Below are positions 33,069-42,868 of a DNA stretch of 52,754 bases, one piece after another. The number at the start of each line of letters is the position of its first letter. Position 1 is the stretch's first letter. The position numbers were made by a program, and so were the translations under genes. Below the pieces are notes generated by a model. It saw nothing but the letters and a program-made list of their open reading frames with translations, was not told the DNA's origin and did not search any database. Origin of the DNA: Thauera linaloolentis 47Lol = DSM 12138 (GTDB lineage: Bacteria > Pseudomonadota > Gammaproteobacteria > Burkholderiales > Rhodocyclaceae); NCBI RefSeq assembly GCF_000310205.1, contig NZ_AMXE01000019.1, positions 1 to 52,754 on the forward strand, in the 5' to 3' direction.

Positions 33069-33569
33069 TTACATCAGCGCCCGCAGGCATTGGGCGAAGG
33101 CGGTGTGCATGTGGCGCTTGACGGTGCGCAGGGAGAGGCCCAGGCGCTCGCCGATGTCCGCATAGGCGAGGCCGTCGATCTGCGAGAGCAGGAACACGCT
33201 GCGGGTCTTGTCGGGCAGGGCGGCGAGCAGGCTGTCGATGCGCAGCAGCGCTTCGATGACGAGCAGGCGCTCTTCGGGCGAGGGGGCCAGGGGCTCGGGT
33301 TGCAGGGCCAGGGCTTCGAGATAGGCTTGCTCCAGCGCGCGGCGGCGGATCTGGTCGACCATCAGGCCGTGGGCGACGGTGCGCAGATAGGCGCGCGGCA
33401 CGCGGAAGGCTTCCTGCTCGCGCGTGCTCAGCAGGCGCAGGAAGGTGTCCTGGGCGAGATCGGCGGCCTGCTGCGAGCAGCCGGTCTTGCGCCGCAGCCA
33501 GGCGAACAGCCAGCCGTGGTGGTTCTGGTAGAGCGTGGAAATCGATTCGGGTGTCGCTGCGCTGCGCAC
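33069..33569 (-). CDS. fecI: ECF sigma factor, FecI type
   Basis: The protein has 166 residues and starts at GTG 33569 with GGAGA 6 bp upstream. Region 2 lies at about 12-75 (LYQNHHGWLFAWLRRKTG, DLAQDTFLRLL) and region 4 at about 108-160 (LPDKTRSVFLLSQIDGLAYADIGERLGLSLRTVKRHM), with no extra domains, as in iron-starvation sigma factors. It directs transcription of the receptor gene when released by FecR. A Fur-box-like site lies about 60-78 bp upstream, so transcription should rise when iron is scarce. Confidence 0.93.
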   Translation of the reverse strand: MRSAATPESISTLYQNHHGWLFAWLRRKTGCSQQAADLAQDTFLRLLSTREQEAFRVPRAYLRTVAHGLMVDQIRRRALEQAYLEALALQPEPLAPSPEERLLVIEALLRIDSLLAALPDKTRSVFLLSQIDGLAYADIGERLGLSLRTVKRHMHTAFAQCLRALM

Positions 33570-33628
33570 GCAAGTCTCCGGGGGAAAGCGCCGCCGGCCG
33601 GTACGGAAATGGGCGGCCCGCGCTGCTT

Positions 33629-33647
33629 ATTGCGAATCGTTCCCATT
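33629..33647 (-). promoter_or_regulatory. Fur-box-like operator upstream of the ECF sigma gene
   Basis: On the minus strand AATGGGAACGATTCGCAAT matches the classical FecI-type box AATGAGAATGATTCTCATT at 15 of 19 positions. It lies 60-78 bp upstream of the sigma-factor start, in a promoter position. Iron repression through Fur is the expected role. Confidence 0.65.
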
Positions 33648-33700
33648 TTTGTGGATTTGCCGCGTTGCGTCAAATCGGCACGCGGCAGGTGCCGCCGCCG

Positions 33701-33740
33701 AAAAGACGCCGCCCCGCGGCCCGGTACGGGCGGCGGGGCG
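33701..33740 (-). terminator. Possible terminator of htpX
   Basis: A GC-rich imperfect stem (CCGCCGCCC on one side and GGGGCGGCG on the other) is followed on the minus strand by TCTTTT. It lies about 45 bp after the htpX stop. Confidence 0.5.
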
Positions 33741-33782
33741 GGGCGGGGCGGCTGGCGGAAGCGCTGCCGGGATGCCGGTGGC

Positions 33783-34628
33783 TCAGCGCTGGATCATCTC
33801 GCGCAGGCGGGCGATGCGTTCCTGGGTCGAGGGGTGGGTCGAGAACAGGCCGCGCAGGCCGCCGCCGGAGAGCGGATTCATGATCATCATCTGTGCCGTT
33901 TCGGGGTGCTGCTCGGCGGTGTGCATCGGGATGCCGCGGGCGTAGGCGTCGATCTTGCCCAGCGCGCTGGCAAGCGCCTCGGGGTCGCCGGAGATCTCGG
34001 CGCCGCCACGGTCGGCGCCGAATTCGCGCGTGCGGCTGATCGCCATCTGGATGACCATGCCGGCCAGCGGCGCAAGGATCATCATGGCGATCGACACGAT
34101 CGGGTTGGGGCGGTTCTCGCCGTCGCGTCCGCTGAAGAACATGCCGAAGTTGGCCAGCATCGAGATCGCACCGGCCACGGTCGCCGAAATCGTCGAGATC
34201 AGGATGTCGCGGTTCTTGACGTGGGCCAGTTCGTGCGCCATGACGCCGCGCAGCTCGCGCTCGGACAGCATGCGCATGATGCCGCTGGTTGCCGCCACGG
34301 CGGCGTTTTCCGGGTTGCGGCCGGTGGCGAAGGCGTTGGGCTGGTCTTCATCGATGATGTAGACCTTGGGCATCGGCAGTTCGGCGCGCTGCGCCAGATC
34401 GCGCACCATGTTGTACAGGTAGGGCGAGGTGCTGGCATCGACCTGGCGCGCGTTGTACATCTTGAGCACAGCCTTGTCGGAGAACCAGTAGGCCCAGAAA
34501 TTCATCGCGCCGCCGACGACGAGCGCGATCAGCATGCCCTGCTGGCCGCCGATGGCTGCACCCATCGCGCCGAACAGCGCGACGATGCCGGCCATCAGGA
34601 TGGAGGTCTTGATCCAGTTTCCGAACAT
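33783..34628 (-). CDS. htpX: HtpX membrane zinc metalloprotease
   Basis: The 281-residue inner-membrane protease degrades misfolded membrane proteins together with FtsH. Two N-terminal membrane segments (about 8-28 and 30-50) precede the zinc motif HELAH (H132, E133, H136). The third ligand glutamate lies in the [15 protein letters not shown] segment. Two further hydrophobic stretches (about 145-165 and 180-200) complete the usual topology. The length is typical (about 280-290). It is transcribed in the direction of def-fmt, with 59 bp between it and fmt, so it may join that operon. Confidence 0.95.
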   Translation of the reverse strand: MFGNWIKTSILMAGIVALFGAMGAAIGGQQGMLIALVVGGAMNFWAYWFSDKAVLKMYNARQVDASTSPYLYNMVRDLAQRAELPMPKVYIIDEDQPNAFATGRNPENAAVAATSGIMRMLSERELRGVMAHELAHVKNRDILISTISATVAGAISMLANFGMFFSGRDGENRPNPIVSIAMMILAPLAGMVIQMAISRTREFGADRGGAEISGDPEALASALGKIDAYARGIPMHTAEQHPETAQMMIMNPLSGGGLRGLFSTHPSTQERIARLREMIQR

Positions 34629-34687
34629 TGCGGTTCCTTCCTAAAGAATCTGTTTGATGCGGCAGATGGGGGCGGACGCGCCCGACA

Positions 34688-35641
34688 TCAAGCCGGACCG
34701 GCTTCGCCGGACGCGAAGCATTCGCCGACAGAGACCGCGAAGCCACGCAGGAATTCCCCCGCGGGTAGGCGCCGGCTGCCCGGGCGCTGTAACACCGTGC
34801 AACGCAGCGCGCCCCGGCCGCAGGCGACGACGATGCCGGTGCCGTCCGCAGCGAGCACGCTGCCGGGCTCGCCTTCGGCATCGACGGCTTCCGCCGACCA
34901 GAACTTGACCACCGTGCCGCGCAGCGAGGACGCCAGGCCGGGGAAGGGGTCGAAGGCGCGCATCGCGCGTTCGAGTTCGGCCGCCGGGCGGTTCCAGTCG
35001 GCGGCGGCTTCGGCGCGGCCGATCTTGGCTGCGTAGCTGGCGCCTTCGGCAGGTTGCGGTACGGGGACGAGATCGTCCGGCGCGGCCAGCGCGGCGGCGA
35101 TGCATTCGCCGCCCAGCACGGCCAGGCGATCGTGCAGGGTGGCAGTGGTGTCGCGGGGCAGGATCGGCAGGCTGCGCTTGAGCAGCATCGCGCCGGTGTC
35201 GAGCCCTTCGTCCATCTGCATGATGGTGATGCCGGTTTCGGCGTCACCGGCTTCGATGGCGCGGTGGATCGGCGCCGCGCCGCGCCAGCGCGGCAACAGC
35301 GAGGCGTGGATGTTGATACAGCCCAGCCGCGGCAGGTCGAGCACCGCGCGGGGCAGGATCAGCCCGTAGGCGGCCACCACCAGCACGTCGGGCGCACAGG
35401 CCACGAGGCGCGCGCGCTGCGCGTCGGTACGCAGCTTTTCGGGCTGGTCGACCTCGATGCCGCGCCCCAGCGCAAGCTGCTTGACGGGGCTGGGGGTGAG
35501 TTTCATGCCGCGGCCGGCGGGCCGGTCGGGCTGGGTCAGCACCAGCGGCACCTGATGGCCGGCGGCCAGGATGGCATCGAGCGCACAGGCGGCGAATTCG
35601 GGCGTTCCGGCGAACGCCACGCGGAGCGGGGCGGCCGTCAT
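34688..35641 (-). CDS. fmt: Methionyl-tRNA formyltransferase
   Basis: The 317-residue enzyme formylates Met-tRNAi with 10-formyl-THF. The N-terminal Rossmann-like catalytic domain carries [10 protein letters not shown], the catalytic N110 and H112 in [17 protein letters not shown], and the aspartate in [15 protein letters not shown]. The [10 protein letters not shown]-like [10 protein letters not shown] loop follows PDRPAGR. The C-terminal OB domain binds the tRNA acceptor. Its ATG overlaps the def stop (ATGA), the conserved def-fmt coupling by which formylation and deformylation are matched. Confidence 0.96.
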   Translation of the reverse strand: MTAAPLRVAFAGTPEFAACALDAILAAGHQVPLVLTQPDRPAGRGMKLTPSPVKQLALGRGIEVDQPEKLRTDAQRARLVACAPDVLVVAAYGLILPRAVLDLPRLGCINIHASLLPRWRGAAPIHRAIEAGDAETGITIMQMDEGLDTGAMLLKRSLPILPRDTTATLHDRLAVLGGECIAAALAAPDDLVPVPQPAEGASYAAKIGRAEAAADWNRPAAELERAMRAFDPFPGLASSLRGTVVKFWSAEAVDAEGEPGSVLAADGTGIVVACGRGALRCTVLQRPGSRRLPAGEFLRGFAVSVGECFASGEAGPA

Positions 35642-36141
35642 GCGGTGATGCGGGCCTTCTTGGCCAGCTTGCTCTTGATGCGGCTGAGCTTGAGCGAAGA
35701 CAGGTATTCGACGAACACCTTGCCGTCCAGGTGATCGATCTCATGCTGGATGCAGACCGCGAGCAACCCTTCGGCCTCGATCTCGCGCGATTCGCCTTTT
35801 TCGTTCAGGGCGCGAACCTTCACACGCTCGGCACGCGTCACCTTCTCGTAGATTCCAGGTACCGACAGGCAGCCTTCCTCGCACTCCTGCTCGCCGGAGC
35901 GTTCGAGGATCTCGGGGTTGATGAGCGCCATCAGCCCGGTCTTGTCCTCGGACACGTCGATGACGACGACGCGCTTGTGGACATTGACCTGGGTGGCAGC
36001 AAGGCCGACGCCGGGCGCCTCGTACATGGTTTCGGCCATGTCGGCGACCAGTTGGCGGATTTCGTCATCGACCGATCCCACCGGCTGGGCGATGGTGTGG
36101 AGTCGGGGATCGGGGTAGCGGAGAATGGGTAGTAGAGCCAT
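35638..36141 (-). CDS. def: Peptide deformylase
   Basis: The 167-residue metalloenzyme removes the formyl group from nascent chains. The three motifs are intact: GVGLAATQ (44-51), EGCLS with metal ligand C91, and HEIDH (H133 and H137 ligands, E134 catalytic). The start is ATG 36141 ([14 protein letters not shown]), the usual N-terminus; five codons further upstream is another ATG. It leads the def-fmt operon and is divergent from the LysM gene. Confidence 0.96.
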   Translation of the reverse strand: MALLPILRYPDPRLHTIAQPVGSVDDEIRQLVADMAETMYEAPGVGLAATQVNVHKRVVVIDVSEDKTGLMALINPEILERSGEQECEEGCLSVPGIYEKVTRAERVKVRALNEKGESREIEAEGLLAVCIQHEIDHLDGKVFVEYLSSLKLSRIKSKLAKKARITA

Positions 36142-36336
36142 GAATGCTTGCCGCAATAAACCTTTAAGTGCAGAATTTCAAGCGATTTCACACATATGCG
36201 TGTGTAATGCGCCAGGATCCGGGGGCAGTCGCGCGGGCGTTTCCGCACGACACTCACCCGTCGCGGATTCGACCCTGCCTGGCCGAGGGCGTTCCGGAAT
36301 TCGATCGGCGCGTCCCACCACAACCGGAAGCGATCA

Positions 36337-37365
36337 ATGATCCGAATTATATTCCCTCTCCTCGTCGGCATCGCGGCCCTGTTCAGCGGCGCCTCGATCG
36401 CCCAGTCCGGCATCCGGCTCGCCGACGACGCGCCCGATACCTATACCGTGGTCAAGGGCGACACGCTGTGGGACATCTCGGGCCGCTTCCTGCGCGAACC
36501 CTGGCGCTGGCCCGAAGTCTGGCGCCTGAACCGCGACCAGATCCGCAACCCGCACCTGATCTACCCCGGCCAGGTCGTGATGCTCGACCGCAGCGGGCCG
36601 TGGCTCACCATCGGCCGCCGCATCGGCGGCAGCGACAAGCTGCAGCCGCAGGTCCATACCGAGGCCCTCGAAAGCGCGGTGCCCAGCATTCCGGTGCACA
36701 TCATCGAGCCTTTCCTGAACAAGCCGCTGGTCGTCGACCAGGCCAATCTGGAAGGTGCGGCGACCATCGTCGCCACCGAGACCAGCCGCGTGATGACCGG
36801 CGCCGGCGACACCGTGTTCGCCAAGAACGTCGATGCCGGCACCGAAGTCTGGCAGATCATGCGCCCGGCGCGCCCGCTGAAGGACCCGCTGAAGGGCGAA
36901 ATCATCGGCTACGAGGCCGACTACCTGGGCACCGCCCGCGTCATCGAGCGCGGCGAGCTGGCGACCCTCGAGATCCTGTCGGCGGTCGAGGAAATCGGCA
37001 CGGGCGACCTGATGCTGCCGAGCGAGCCGCCGAGCGTGTTCGCATACGTGCCGCACGCGCCCGAACACGAAGTCGAGGGCCGCGTCGTGTCGATCTACCG
37101 CGGTGTCAGCGAAACCGGCCGCCTGCACGTCGTCGCCCTCAACGCGGGCGGGCGCGAAGGTCTGGAGGCAGGCCACGTGCTGAGCCTGTTCCGCAACCGC
37201 GGCACCGCCGTCTATCGCGGCAGCGAGGGCAAGGAAACCTTCAACCTGCCGGAGAAACGCTACGGCCTGGTGTTCGTGTTCCGCGTCTTCGAGCGCGTGT
37301 CCTACGCCCTGGTGATGGAAACCGACGGGCCGGTGACGGTCGGCGACGCCGTCCGCAAGCCCTGA
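36337..37365 (+). CDS. LysM-domain secreted/periplasmic protein
   Basis: The 342-residue protein has a signal peptide (MIRIIFPLLVGIAALFSGASIAQ-type, cleaved near residue 24) and a LysM domain (about 35-85: YTVVKGDTLWDISGRFL and NPHLIYPGQVVML) that binds peptidoglycan. The remaining C-terminal region is shared by homologues that lie between def-fmt and dprA in many Betaproteobacteria. Its function is unknown, with an expected role at the cell wall. It is divergent from def and followed after 16 bp by dprA, so it probably leads that operon. Confidence 0.9.
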   Translation: MIRIIFPLLVGIAALFSGASIAQSGIRLADDAPDTYTVVKGDTLWDISGRFLREPWRWPEVWRLNRDQIRNPHLIYPGQVVMLDRSGPWLTIGRRIGGSDKLQPQVHTEALESAVPSIPVHIIEPFLNKPLVVDQANLEGAATIVATETSRVMTGAGDTVFAKNVDAGTEVWQIMRPARPLKDPLKGEIIGYEADYLGTARVIERGELATLEILSAVEEIGTGDLMLPSEPPSVFAYVPHAPEHEVEGRVVSIYRGVSETGRLHVVALNAGGREGLEAGHVLSLFRNRGTAVYRGSEGKETFNLPEKRYGLVFVFRVFERVSYALVMETDGPVTVGDAVRKP

Positions 37366-37381
37366 TCCACGGCCCGCGCAG

Positions 37382-38542
37382 TTGACCGACGGCAACGAGC
37401 TCATCGACTGGCTGCGGCTGGCCGCCACGCCCGGGCTGGGCGCCGACCGGCAGCGCAGCCTGCTCGCCGCCTTCGGCCTGCCGCGGCACATCTTTGCCGC
37501 GGGCCGCAACGCCATCGCGGGCGTGGTCGGCGGCGCAGCGGCCGACGCCTTGCTGGCCGCCCCCCGGCAGGACTGGATCGAACGCGCGCTGGCGTGGGCG
37601 GACGAGGCAGGCAGCCACATCCTGACCCTGGCCGACGAGGCCTATCCGCGCCCCCTGCTCGACATCGCCGACCCGCCCGTCGTGCTCTACGTCAAGGGCG
37701 ATCCGGCCTTGCTCCAGCGCCCCGCGCTCGCCATCGTCGGCGCCCGCAGCGCCACGCCTCAGGGCGAATCCAACGCCGAAGCCTTCGCCCGCCATCTGGC
37801 CGCGCAGGGCTTCGCCATCGTCAGCGGCCTGGCTTCGGGCATCGACGCCGCCGCCCACGCCGGCGCGCTGGCGGCGGGCCGGCAAGCCGCCGGCACGGTG
37901 GCGGTCGTGGGTACCGGCATCGACCGCATCTACCCCGCCCGCAATGCGGCACTGGCGCGGGAGATTGCCGCACGCGGCGCCATCGTCAGCGAGTTTCCGC
38001 TCGGCACGCCCCCGCTGCAGCACAACTTCCCGCGCCGCAACCGCATCATCGCCGGCCTGGCGCAGGGCGTGCTGGTGGTCGAGGCGGCGCTCAACAGCGG
38101 CTCGCTGATCACCGCGCGGCTCGCGGCCGAAACCGGGCGCGAGGTGTTCGCGATCCCGGGCTCGATCCACTCGCCGCTTTCGCGCGGCTGCCACCGCCTG
38201 ATCCGCGACGGCGCCAAGCTGGTGGAAACCGCCGAGGACGTGGTCGAAGAGCTGAGAGGACGGCTCGGCATGCAACTGCCCGCCGCCGCCAGGCCGGCCG
38301 GCTCGACGCGGCGCCCCCGGGCGGACAGTCCGCCCCCGGCGGCGCAGGCCCACCTGGCGCTGGATACGCTAGATGACGATGCCGCCCGGGTGCTGCGGGC
38401 GATCGGCCACGACCCCGTCGACCTCGACACGCTCGCCCCGCGCTGCGGCTTGACGGTGGACGCCCTGTACGCCATCCTGCTGCCGTTGGAACTGGACGGG
38501 CATGTCGCCCGCCTGCCCGGCGGCCGCATCCAGCGGACCTGA
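37382..38542 (+). CDS. dprA: DNA-processing protein DprA
   Basis: The 386-residue protein loads RecA on incoming single-stranded DNA during natural transformation. The start is TTG 37382; no better start is close by. An N-terminal SAM-like helical region (about 8-70) precedes the Rossmann fold (LAIVGARSATPQGESNAEAF at about 115 and IVSGLASGIDAAAHAGAL), including FPRRNRIIAGL, and a C-terminal winged-helix domain (about 325-385) after a Pro/Arg-rich linker. All parts of a full-length DprA are present. The usual downstream neighbour smg follows. Confidence 0.95.
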   Translation: MTDGNELIDWLRLAATPGLGADRQRSLLAAFGLPRHIFAAGRNAIAGVVGGAAADALLAAPRQDWIERALAWADEAGSHILTLADEAYPRPLLDIADPPVVLYVKGDPALLQRPALAIVGARSATPQGESNAEAFARHLAAQGFAIVSGLASGIDAAAHAGALAAGRQAAGTVAVVGTGIDRIYPARNAALAREIAARGAIVSEFPLGTPPLQHNFPRRNRIIAGLAQGVLVVEAALNSGSLITARLAAETGREVFAIPGSIHSPLSRGCHRLIRDGAKLVETAEDVVEELRGRLGMQLPAAARPAGSTRRPRADSPPPAAQAHLALDTLDDDAARVLRAIGHDPVDLDTLAPRCGLTVDALYAILLPLELDGHVARLPGGRIQRT

Positions 38543-38645
38543 ATCCGAATTGCCCCGCCTTTCCTCATCCACGATCGCCGCTGTCGGCAGCGTCTGGTCG
38601 GGCGCATTTACACCGTTCCCGTCGCTGTTCCCCTGAGAGGCCGTT

Positions 38646-39116
38646 TTGTTCGACATCCTCGTTTATCTCTACGAAAGCTACATCCACGCCGACGCCTGTC
38701 CGGAGTCCGACCTGCTCGCGCGCAAGCTGTCCGCCGCCGGCTTCGAGCAAGAGGAAATCTCCGAAGCGCTGGAGTGGCTGGCCGGGCTGCATCGTGTGGC
38801 GCGCGAGATCCATCCGGGCGGAGCGCCCGATGCCCGCTCGACCCGCATCTACACCGAAGACGAGCAGATCCACCTGAATGCCGAGTGCCGCGGCTTTCTG
38901 GCCTTGATGGAAAGCGCCGGCGTGCTCGAAGGCGTGCATCGCGAACTGATCATCGAACGCGCGATGGCGCTGGAGAACTTCAACATCACGCTCAACCGCC
39001 TGAAAGTCATCGTACTGATGGTGCTGTGGCAGCAGGAGCAGCCCATCGACACACTGATGGTCGACGAGCTGCTGAGCGAGGACGAAGACTGGGACTACAC
39101 CCCCACGGTGCACTAG
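38646..39116 (+). CDS. smg: Smg-family protein (DUF494)
   Basis: The 156-residue protein begins MFDILVYLYESYIHAD, the typical opening of Smg. The start codon is TTG 38646, after a purine-rich GAGAGG. It is acidic and helical, with no membrane segment. Its function is unknown, but the dprA-smg-topoisomerase order is conserved in Proteobacteria. The C-terminus ends DELLSEDEDWDYTPTVH. Confidence 0.93.
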   Translation: MFDILVYLYESYIHADACPESDLLARKLSAAGFEQEEISEALEWLAGLHRVAREIHPGGAPDARSTRIYTEDEQIHLNAECRGFLALMESAGVLEGVHRELIIERAMALENFNITLNRLKVIVLMVLWQQEQPIDTLMVDELLSEDEDWDYTPTVH

Positions 39117-39231
39117 ACCAATCGGCACGACTGCTTGCAAGGCGCGGCGCGGGCTCTTTATCATCCGCGGCTTCAGCCTCCCGACCCCCCAAGAGGCCGG
39201 CACACGCCGACCCGCCCGATAGCCAGAGAGC

Positions 39232-41808
39232 ATGAGCAAGCAACTGATCATCGCGGAAAAGCCTTCCGTCGCGCAGGACATCGCCCGTGCGCTGGGCGGC
39301 TTCACCAAAGAGAAGGACTACTACGAGTCCGACGACTACGTGCTGTCGTCGGCCGTCGGCCATCTTCTCGAGCTTGCCGTGCCCGAGGAATTCGAGGTCA
39401 AGCGCGGCAAATGGACTTTTGCCCACCTGCCGGTGATCCCGCCGCACTTCGCGGTCAAGCCGATCGAGAAGACCGAGGATCGCCTCAAGCTGCTGACCCG
39501 GCTGATCAAGCGCAAGGACGTCACCGGCCTGATCAACGCCTGCGACGCGGGCCGCGAGGGCGAGCTGATCTTCAACTTCATCGCCCAGCACGCGGGCACG
39601 AAGAAGCCGATGCAGCGCCTGTGGCTGCAGTCGATGACCTCGCAGGCGATCCGCGACGGCTTCGCCCACCTGCGCGCCGCGCAGGACGTCGAAGGCCTGC
39701 GCAACGCCGCCATCTGCCGCGCCGAATCCGATTGGCTGATCGGCATCAACGGCACGCGGGCGATGACGGCGTTCAACTCCAAGACGGGCGGCTTCCATCT
39801 GACCACGGTCGGCCGCGTGCAGACACCGACGCTGGCATTGGTGGTGGAGCGCGAGGAGAAGATCCGCAAGTTCAAGCCGCGCGACTACTGGGAGCTCGAA
39901 GCCGACTTCGCCGCCGCCGCCGGGCACTACGCCGGACGCTGGTTCGACGAGAAGTTCAAGAAACCGGAAGGTGACGAGCACTCCACCGCCTACCGCCTGT
40001 GGGACAAGGCCCGGGCCGAGGCCATCCGCGCCAAGTGTGACGGCAGGCCCGGCGTGGTCACCGAGGAAGCCAAGCCTTCCACGCAACTGTCGCCGCTGCT
40101 GTTCGACCTCACCAGCCTGCAGCGCGAAGCCAACGGCCGCTTCGGCTTCTCCGCCCGCGTCACGCTGCAACTGGCGCAGGCGCTGTACGAAAAGCACAAG
40201 GTGCTGACCTACCCGCGGACCGACGCGCGCGCGCTGCCCGAGGACTACCTCGGCACGGTCGGCGAAGTGATGCGCAACCTGCCCGAGCAGTACGCCCCCT
40301 TCGCCGGCGAGATCGTCAGACAGGGCTGGGTGAAGCCGAACAAACGCATCTTCAACAACGCCAAGATCTCGGACCACTTCGCCATCATCCCGACCGGCAC
40401 GCTGCCGAAGAGCCTGTCCGAAGCCGAGCACAAGATCTACGACCTGGTCACCAAGCGCTTCCTCGCGGTGTTCTACCCCGCCGCCGAATACCAGATCACC
40501 ACCCGCATCACCCGCGTCGAAGGCGAAGCCTTCAAGACCGAGGGCAAGGTGCTGGTCAATCCGGGCTGGCTGGCGGTATACGGCAAGGAAGCCGCCAACG
40601 ACGACAAGGACAGCAAGGACGGCAAGGACAGCGGCCCGCAACTGGTGCCGGTGAAGCAGGGCGAGACGGTGGCGACCGAAGCCATCCTGCTGAAGGCGCT
40701 GCAGACCAAGCCGCCGGCGCGCTTCAACGAAGCCACGCTGCTGTCGGCGATGGAAGGCGCGGGCAAGATGGTGGACGACGAGGAACTGCGCGCGGCGATG
40801 GCCGAACGCGGACTCGGCACGCCGGCCACGCGCGCGCAGATCATCGAAGGCCTGATCACCGAGCAGTACATCCACCGTGAAGGCCGCGAGCTGATCCCCA
40901 GCGCCAAGGCCTTCTCGCTGATCACGCTGCTGAAGGGCCTGGGCGTGACCGCGCTGACCTCGCCGGAGCTGACCGGCGGCTGGGAATACAAGCTGTCGCG
41001 CATGGAGCGCGGCGAACTGAGCCGCGAAGCCTTCATGCAGGAAATCGCCGGCATGGCGCGCGAAGTGGTCGAGCGCGCCAAGCGCTATGAATCGGACACC
41101 GTGCCGGGCGACTTCGCCACGCTGAAGACGCGGTGCCCGAAGTGCGGCGGCGTGGTGAAGGAAAACTACAAGAAGTTCGCCTGCCAGAGCTGTGACTGGA
41201 GCACCTGGAAGATCGTCGCCGGCCGCCAGTTCGAGTACGACGAGATCGAAGCCCTGCTGCGCGACGGCAAGGTCGGCCCGCTGCTGGGTTTCCGCAACAA
41301 GATGGGGCGCCTGTTCAACGCCGACATCGTGCTCAACGAAGACAAGCAGCCCGCCTTCGACTTCGGCCAGCCCAAGGAAGGCGAGGAAGCCGAGGCGGTC
41401 GATTTCTCCGCCCAGGAGAGCGTCGGCGCCTGCCCGAAGTGCGCCAGCCGGGTGTTCGAGCACGGCATGGCCTACGTCTGCGAGAAGTCGGTGGGCCCGG
41501 GCAAGAGCTGCGATTTCCGCTCCGGCAAGATCATCCTGCAGCAGCCGATCGAACGCGGGCAGATGGCCAGGCTGCTGGCCGAAGGCCGGACGGAGCTGCT
41601 GAAGGGCTTCGTGTCGGCCCGCACGCGGCGCAAGTTCTCGGCCTTCCTCGTGCGCGGCAAGGACGGCAAGGTCGGCTTCGAATTCGAGGCCAAGACGCCG
41701 AAGGCCGGCGCCAAGACGGCAGCCGGCAAGGACAAGGCCGGCGACGAGGCTCCGCCCGCAAAGGCCGAGGCCCCCGCAAAGAAGCGCGCACCGCGCAAGG
41801 CCGGCTAA
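39232..41808 (+). CDS. topB: DNA topoisomerase III
   Basis: The 858-residue type IA topoisomerase relaxes and decatenates DNA through a 5'-phosphotyrosine. The TOPRIM domain opens with LIIAEKPSVAQDIARALGG and holds NACDAGREGELIF. The active-site tyrosine is Y327 in VLTYPRTDARALPEDY. The C-terminus has two zinc-ribbon-like repeats (CPKCGG...CQSCDW and CPKCAS...) and a Lys/Ala/Pro-rich basic tail (about 820-858) like that of bacterial histone H1-type extensions. It belongs to the dprA-smg group by position, with 115 bp upstream. A hairpin and an intergenic repeat follow. Confidence 0.94.
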   Translation: MSKQLIIAEKPSVAQDIARALGGFTKEKDYYESDDYVLSSAVGHLLELAVPEEFEVKRGKWTFAHLPVIPPHFAVKPIEKTEDRLKLLTRLIKRKDVTGLINACDAGREGELIFNFIAQHAGTKKPMQRLWLQSMTSQAIRDGFAHLRAAQDVEGLRNAAICRAESDWLIGINGTRAMTAFNSKTGGFHLTTVGRVQTPTLALVVEREEKIRKFKPRDYWELEADFAAAAGHYAGRWFDEKFKKPEGDEHSTAYRLWDKARAEAIRAKCDGRPGVVTEEAKPSTQLSPLLFDLTSLQREANGRFGFSARVTLQLAQALYEKHKVLTYPRTDARALPEDYLGTVGEVMRNLPEQYAPFAGEIVRQGWVKPNKRIFNNAKISDHFAIIPTGTLPKSLSEAEHKIYDLVTKRFLAVFYPAAEYQITTRITRVEGEAFKTEGKVLVNPGWLAVYGKEAANDDKDSKDGKDSGPQLVPVKQGETVATEAILLKALQTKPPARFNEATLLSAMEGAGKMVDDEELRAAMAERGLGTPATRAQIIEGLITEQYIHREGRELIPSAKAFSLITLLKGLGVTALTSPELTGGWEYKLSRMERGELSREAFMQEIAGMAREVVERAKRYESDTVPGDFATLKTRCPKCGGVVKENYKKFACQSCDWSTWKIVAGRQFEYDEIEALLRDGKVGPLLGFRNKMGRLFNADIVLNEDKQPAFDFGQPKEGEEAEAVDFSAQESVGACPKCASRVFEHGMAYVCEKSVGPGKSCDFRSGKIILQQPIERGQMARLLAEGRTELLKGFVSARTRRKFSAFLVRGKDGKVGFEFEAKTPKAGAKTAAGKDKAGDEAPPAKAEAPAKKRAPRKAG

Positions 41809-41821
41809 ACACCCGCGGCAC

Positions 41822-41845
41822 GTGCCGGCCATCCAAAGCCGGCAC
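41822..41845 (+). terminator. Hairpin after topB
   Basis: GTGCCGGC (41822-41829) pairs with GCCGGCAC (41838-41845) around an 8-nt loop. No T run follows, but it begins 14 bp after the topB stop. Confidence 0.5.
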
Positions 41846-41863
41846 TCCCGACAAGCGCAAGGA

Positions 41864-41942
41864 CTCTTTGCCGCCGGGCCGCCCCAAGGCAAAAAACGCC
41901 CCCTCGGGGGACAGCGCCGCTGCAACGCAGCAAGCGTGGGGG
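41864..41942 (+). repeat. Intergenic repeat, copy 2
   Basis: This copy carries CTCTTTGCCGCCGGGCC, GCCCCAAGGCAAAAAACG, CCCCCTCGGGGG and GCAGCAAGCGTGGG. It lies exactly between the convergent topB and oxyR genes, where a two-way terminator would be useful. Confidence 0.78.
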
Positions 41943-41947
41943 CCTCC

Positions 41948-42868
41948 TTACACCCGACCGACCGGCGTGACCCCGGGCAATTCGCTGTCGAGGATGGCCC
42001 GGCGCAGCACGTCGATCGCACCGCTGCGCGGATAGGTCACCCGCCACGCCAGCGCGACGCGGCGCGACGGCTGGGGCTCGGCGAAAGGCCGTACCGCGAC
42101 GAGCGGATTCAGGCCCGACCACTCGTCCGCGGCGGAACTCGGCAACACGGTCACGCCCAGGCCGGTGGCGACCATGTGGCGGATGGTCTCCAGCGAGCTG
42201 CCTTCTAGCGTGCGCTGCAGGCCGCCGACGTTGCGGCAGCTCGGGCAGACTTCCAGGACCTGGTCGCGGAAGCAGTTGCCGGCGCCGAGCAGCAACAACT
42301 GGTCTTCGGCCAGGTGGCGGGCGTCGATCGCCGCCTCCCCCGTCCATGCGTGGTCGGCCGGCATCAGGATGCGGAAAGGCTCGTCATAGACGGGCTGGGC
42401 GACGACACCGGCCTCCTCGAACGGCAGGCTGATGATGATGACGTCGAGTTCCCCGCGCTTCAGTGCCTCGGCGAGCCGGGCGGTGTAGTTCTCCTGGATG
42501 ATCAGCGGCATGCGCGGCGCCAGCCGATGCACGCGCGGTATCAGCCGCGGCAGCAGATAGGGGCCGATCGTGTAGATCACGCCGACGCGCAGAGGGCCGG
42601 CGAGCGGGTCCTTGCCGGCGGCGGCGATCTCCTGGATCTGGCTGGCCTCCATCAATACCTTTTCCGCCTGGGTGACGATGCGGCGGCCGGTTTCGGTGAT
42701 CTTGACCTCGGTCGCACTACGCTCGAAGAGCTGGATGCCGAGCTCTTCCTCGACCTTCTTCACCGCTACCGACAAGGTCGGCTGGGAAACATGGCATTTT
42801 TCCGCGGCACGGCCAAAATGGCGCTCATGGGCGAGCGCGACGAGATAACGCAGATCGGTCAACGTCAT
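41948..42868 (-). CDS. oxyR: Hydrogen peroxide-sensing regulator OxyR
   Basis: The 306-residue LysR-type regulator has the redox cysteines at C199 and C208 in GAGNCFRDQVLEVC, the same numbers as in E. coli OxyR. A third cysteine, C211, lies just after. The N-terminal helix-turn-helix is YLVALAHERHFGRAAEKCHVSQPTL. It activates peroxide defence genes, and katG in this window is a natural target. It ends close to the repeat shared with topB and is divergent from the second TonB receptor gene. Confidence 0.95.
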   Translation of the reverse strand: MTLTDLRYLVALAHERHFGRAAEKCHVSQPTLSVAVKKVEEELGIQLFERSATEVKITETGRRIVTQAEKVLMEASQIQEIAAAGKDPLAGPLRVGVIYTIGPYLLPRLIPRVHRLAPRMPLIIQENYTARLAEALKRGELDVIIISLPFEEAGVVAQPVYDEPFRILMPADHAWTGEAAIDARHLAEDQLLLLGAGNCFRDQVLEVCPSCRNVGGLQRTLEGSSLETIRHMVATGLGVTVLPSSAADEWSGLNPLVAVRPFAEPQPSRRVALAWRVTYPRSGAIDVLRRAILDSELPGVTPVGRV

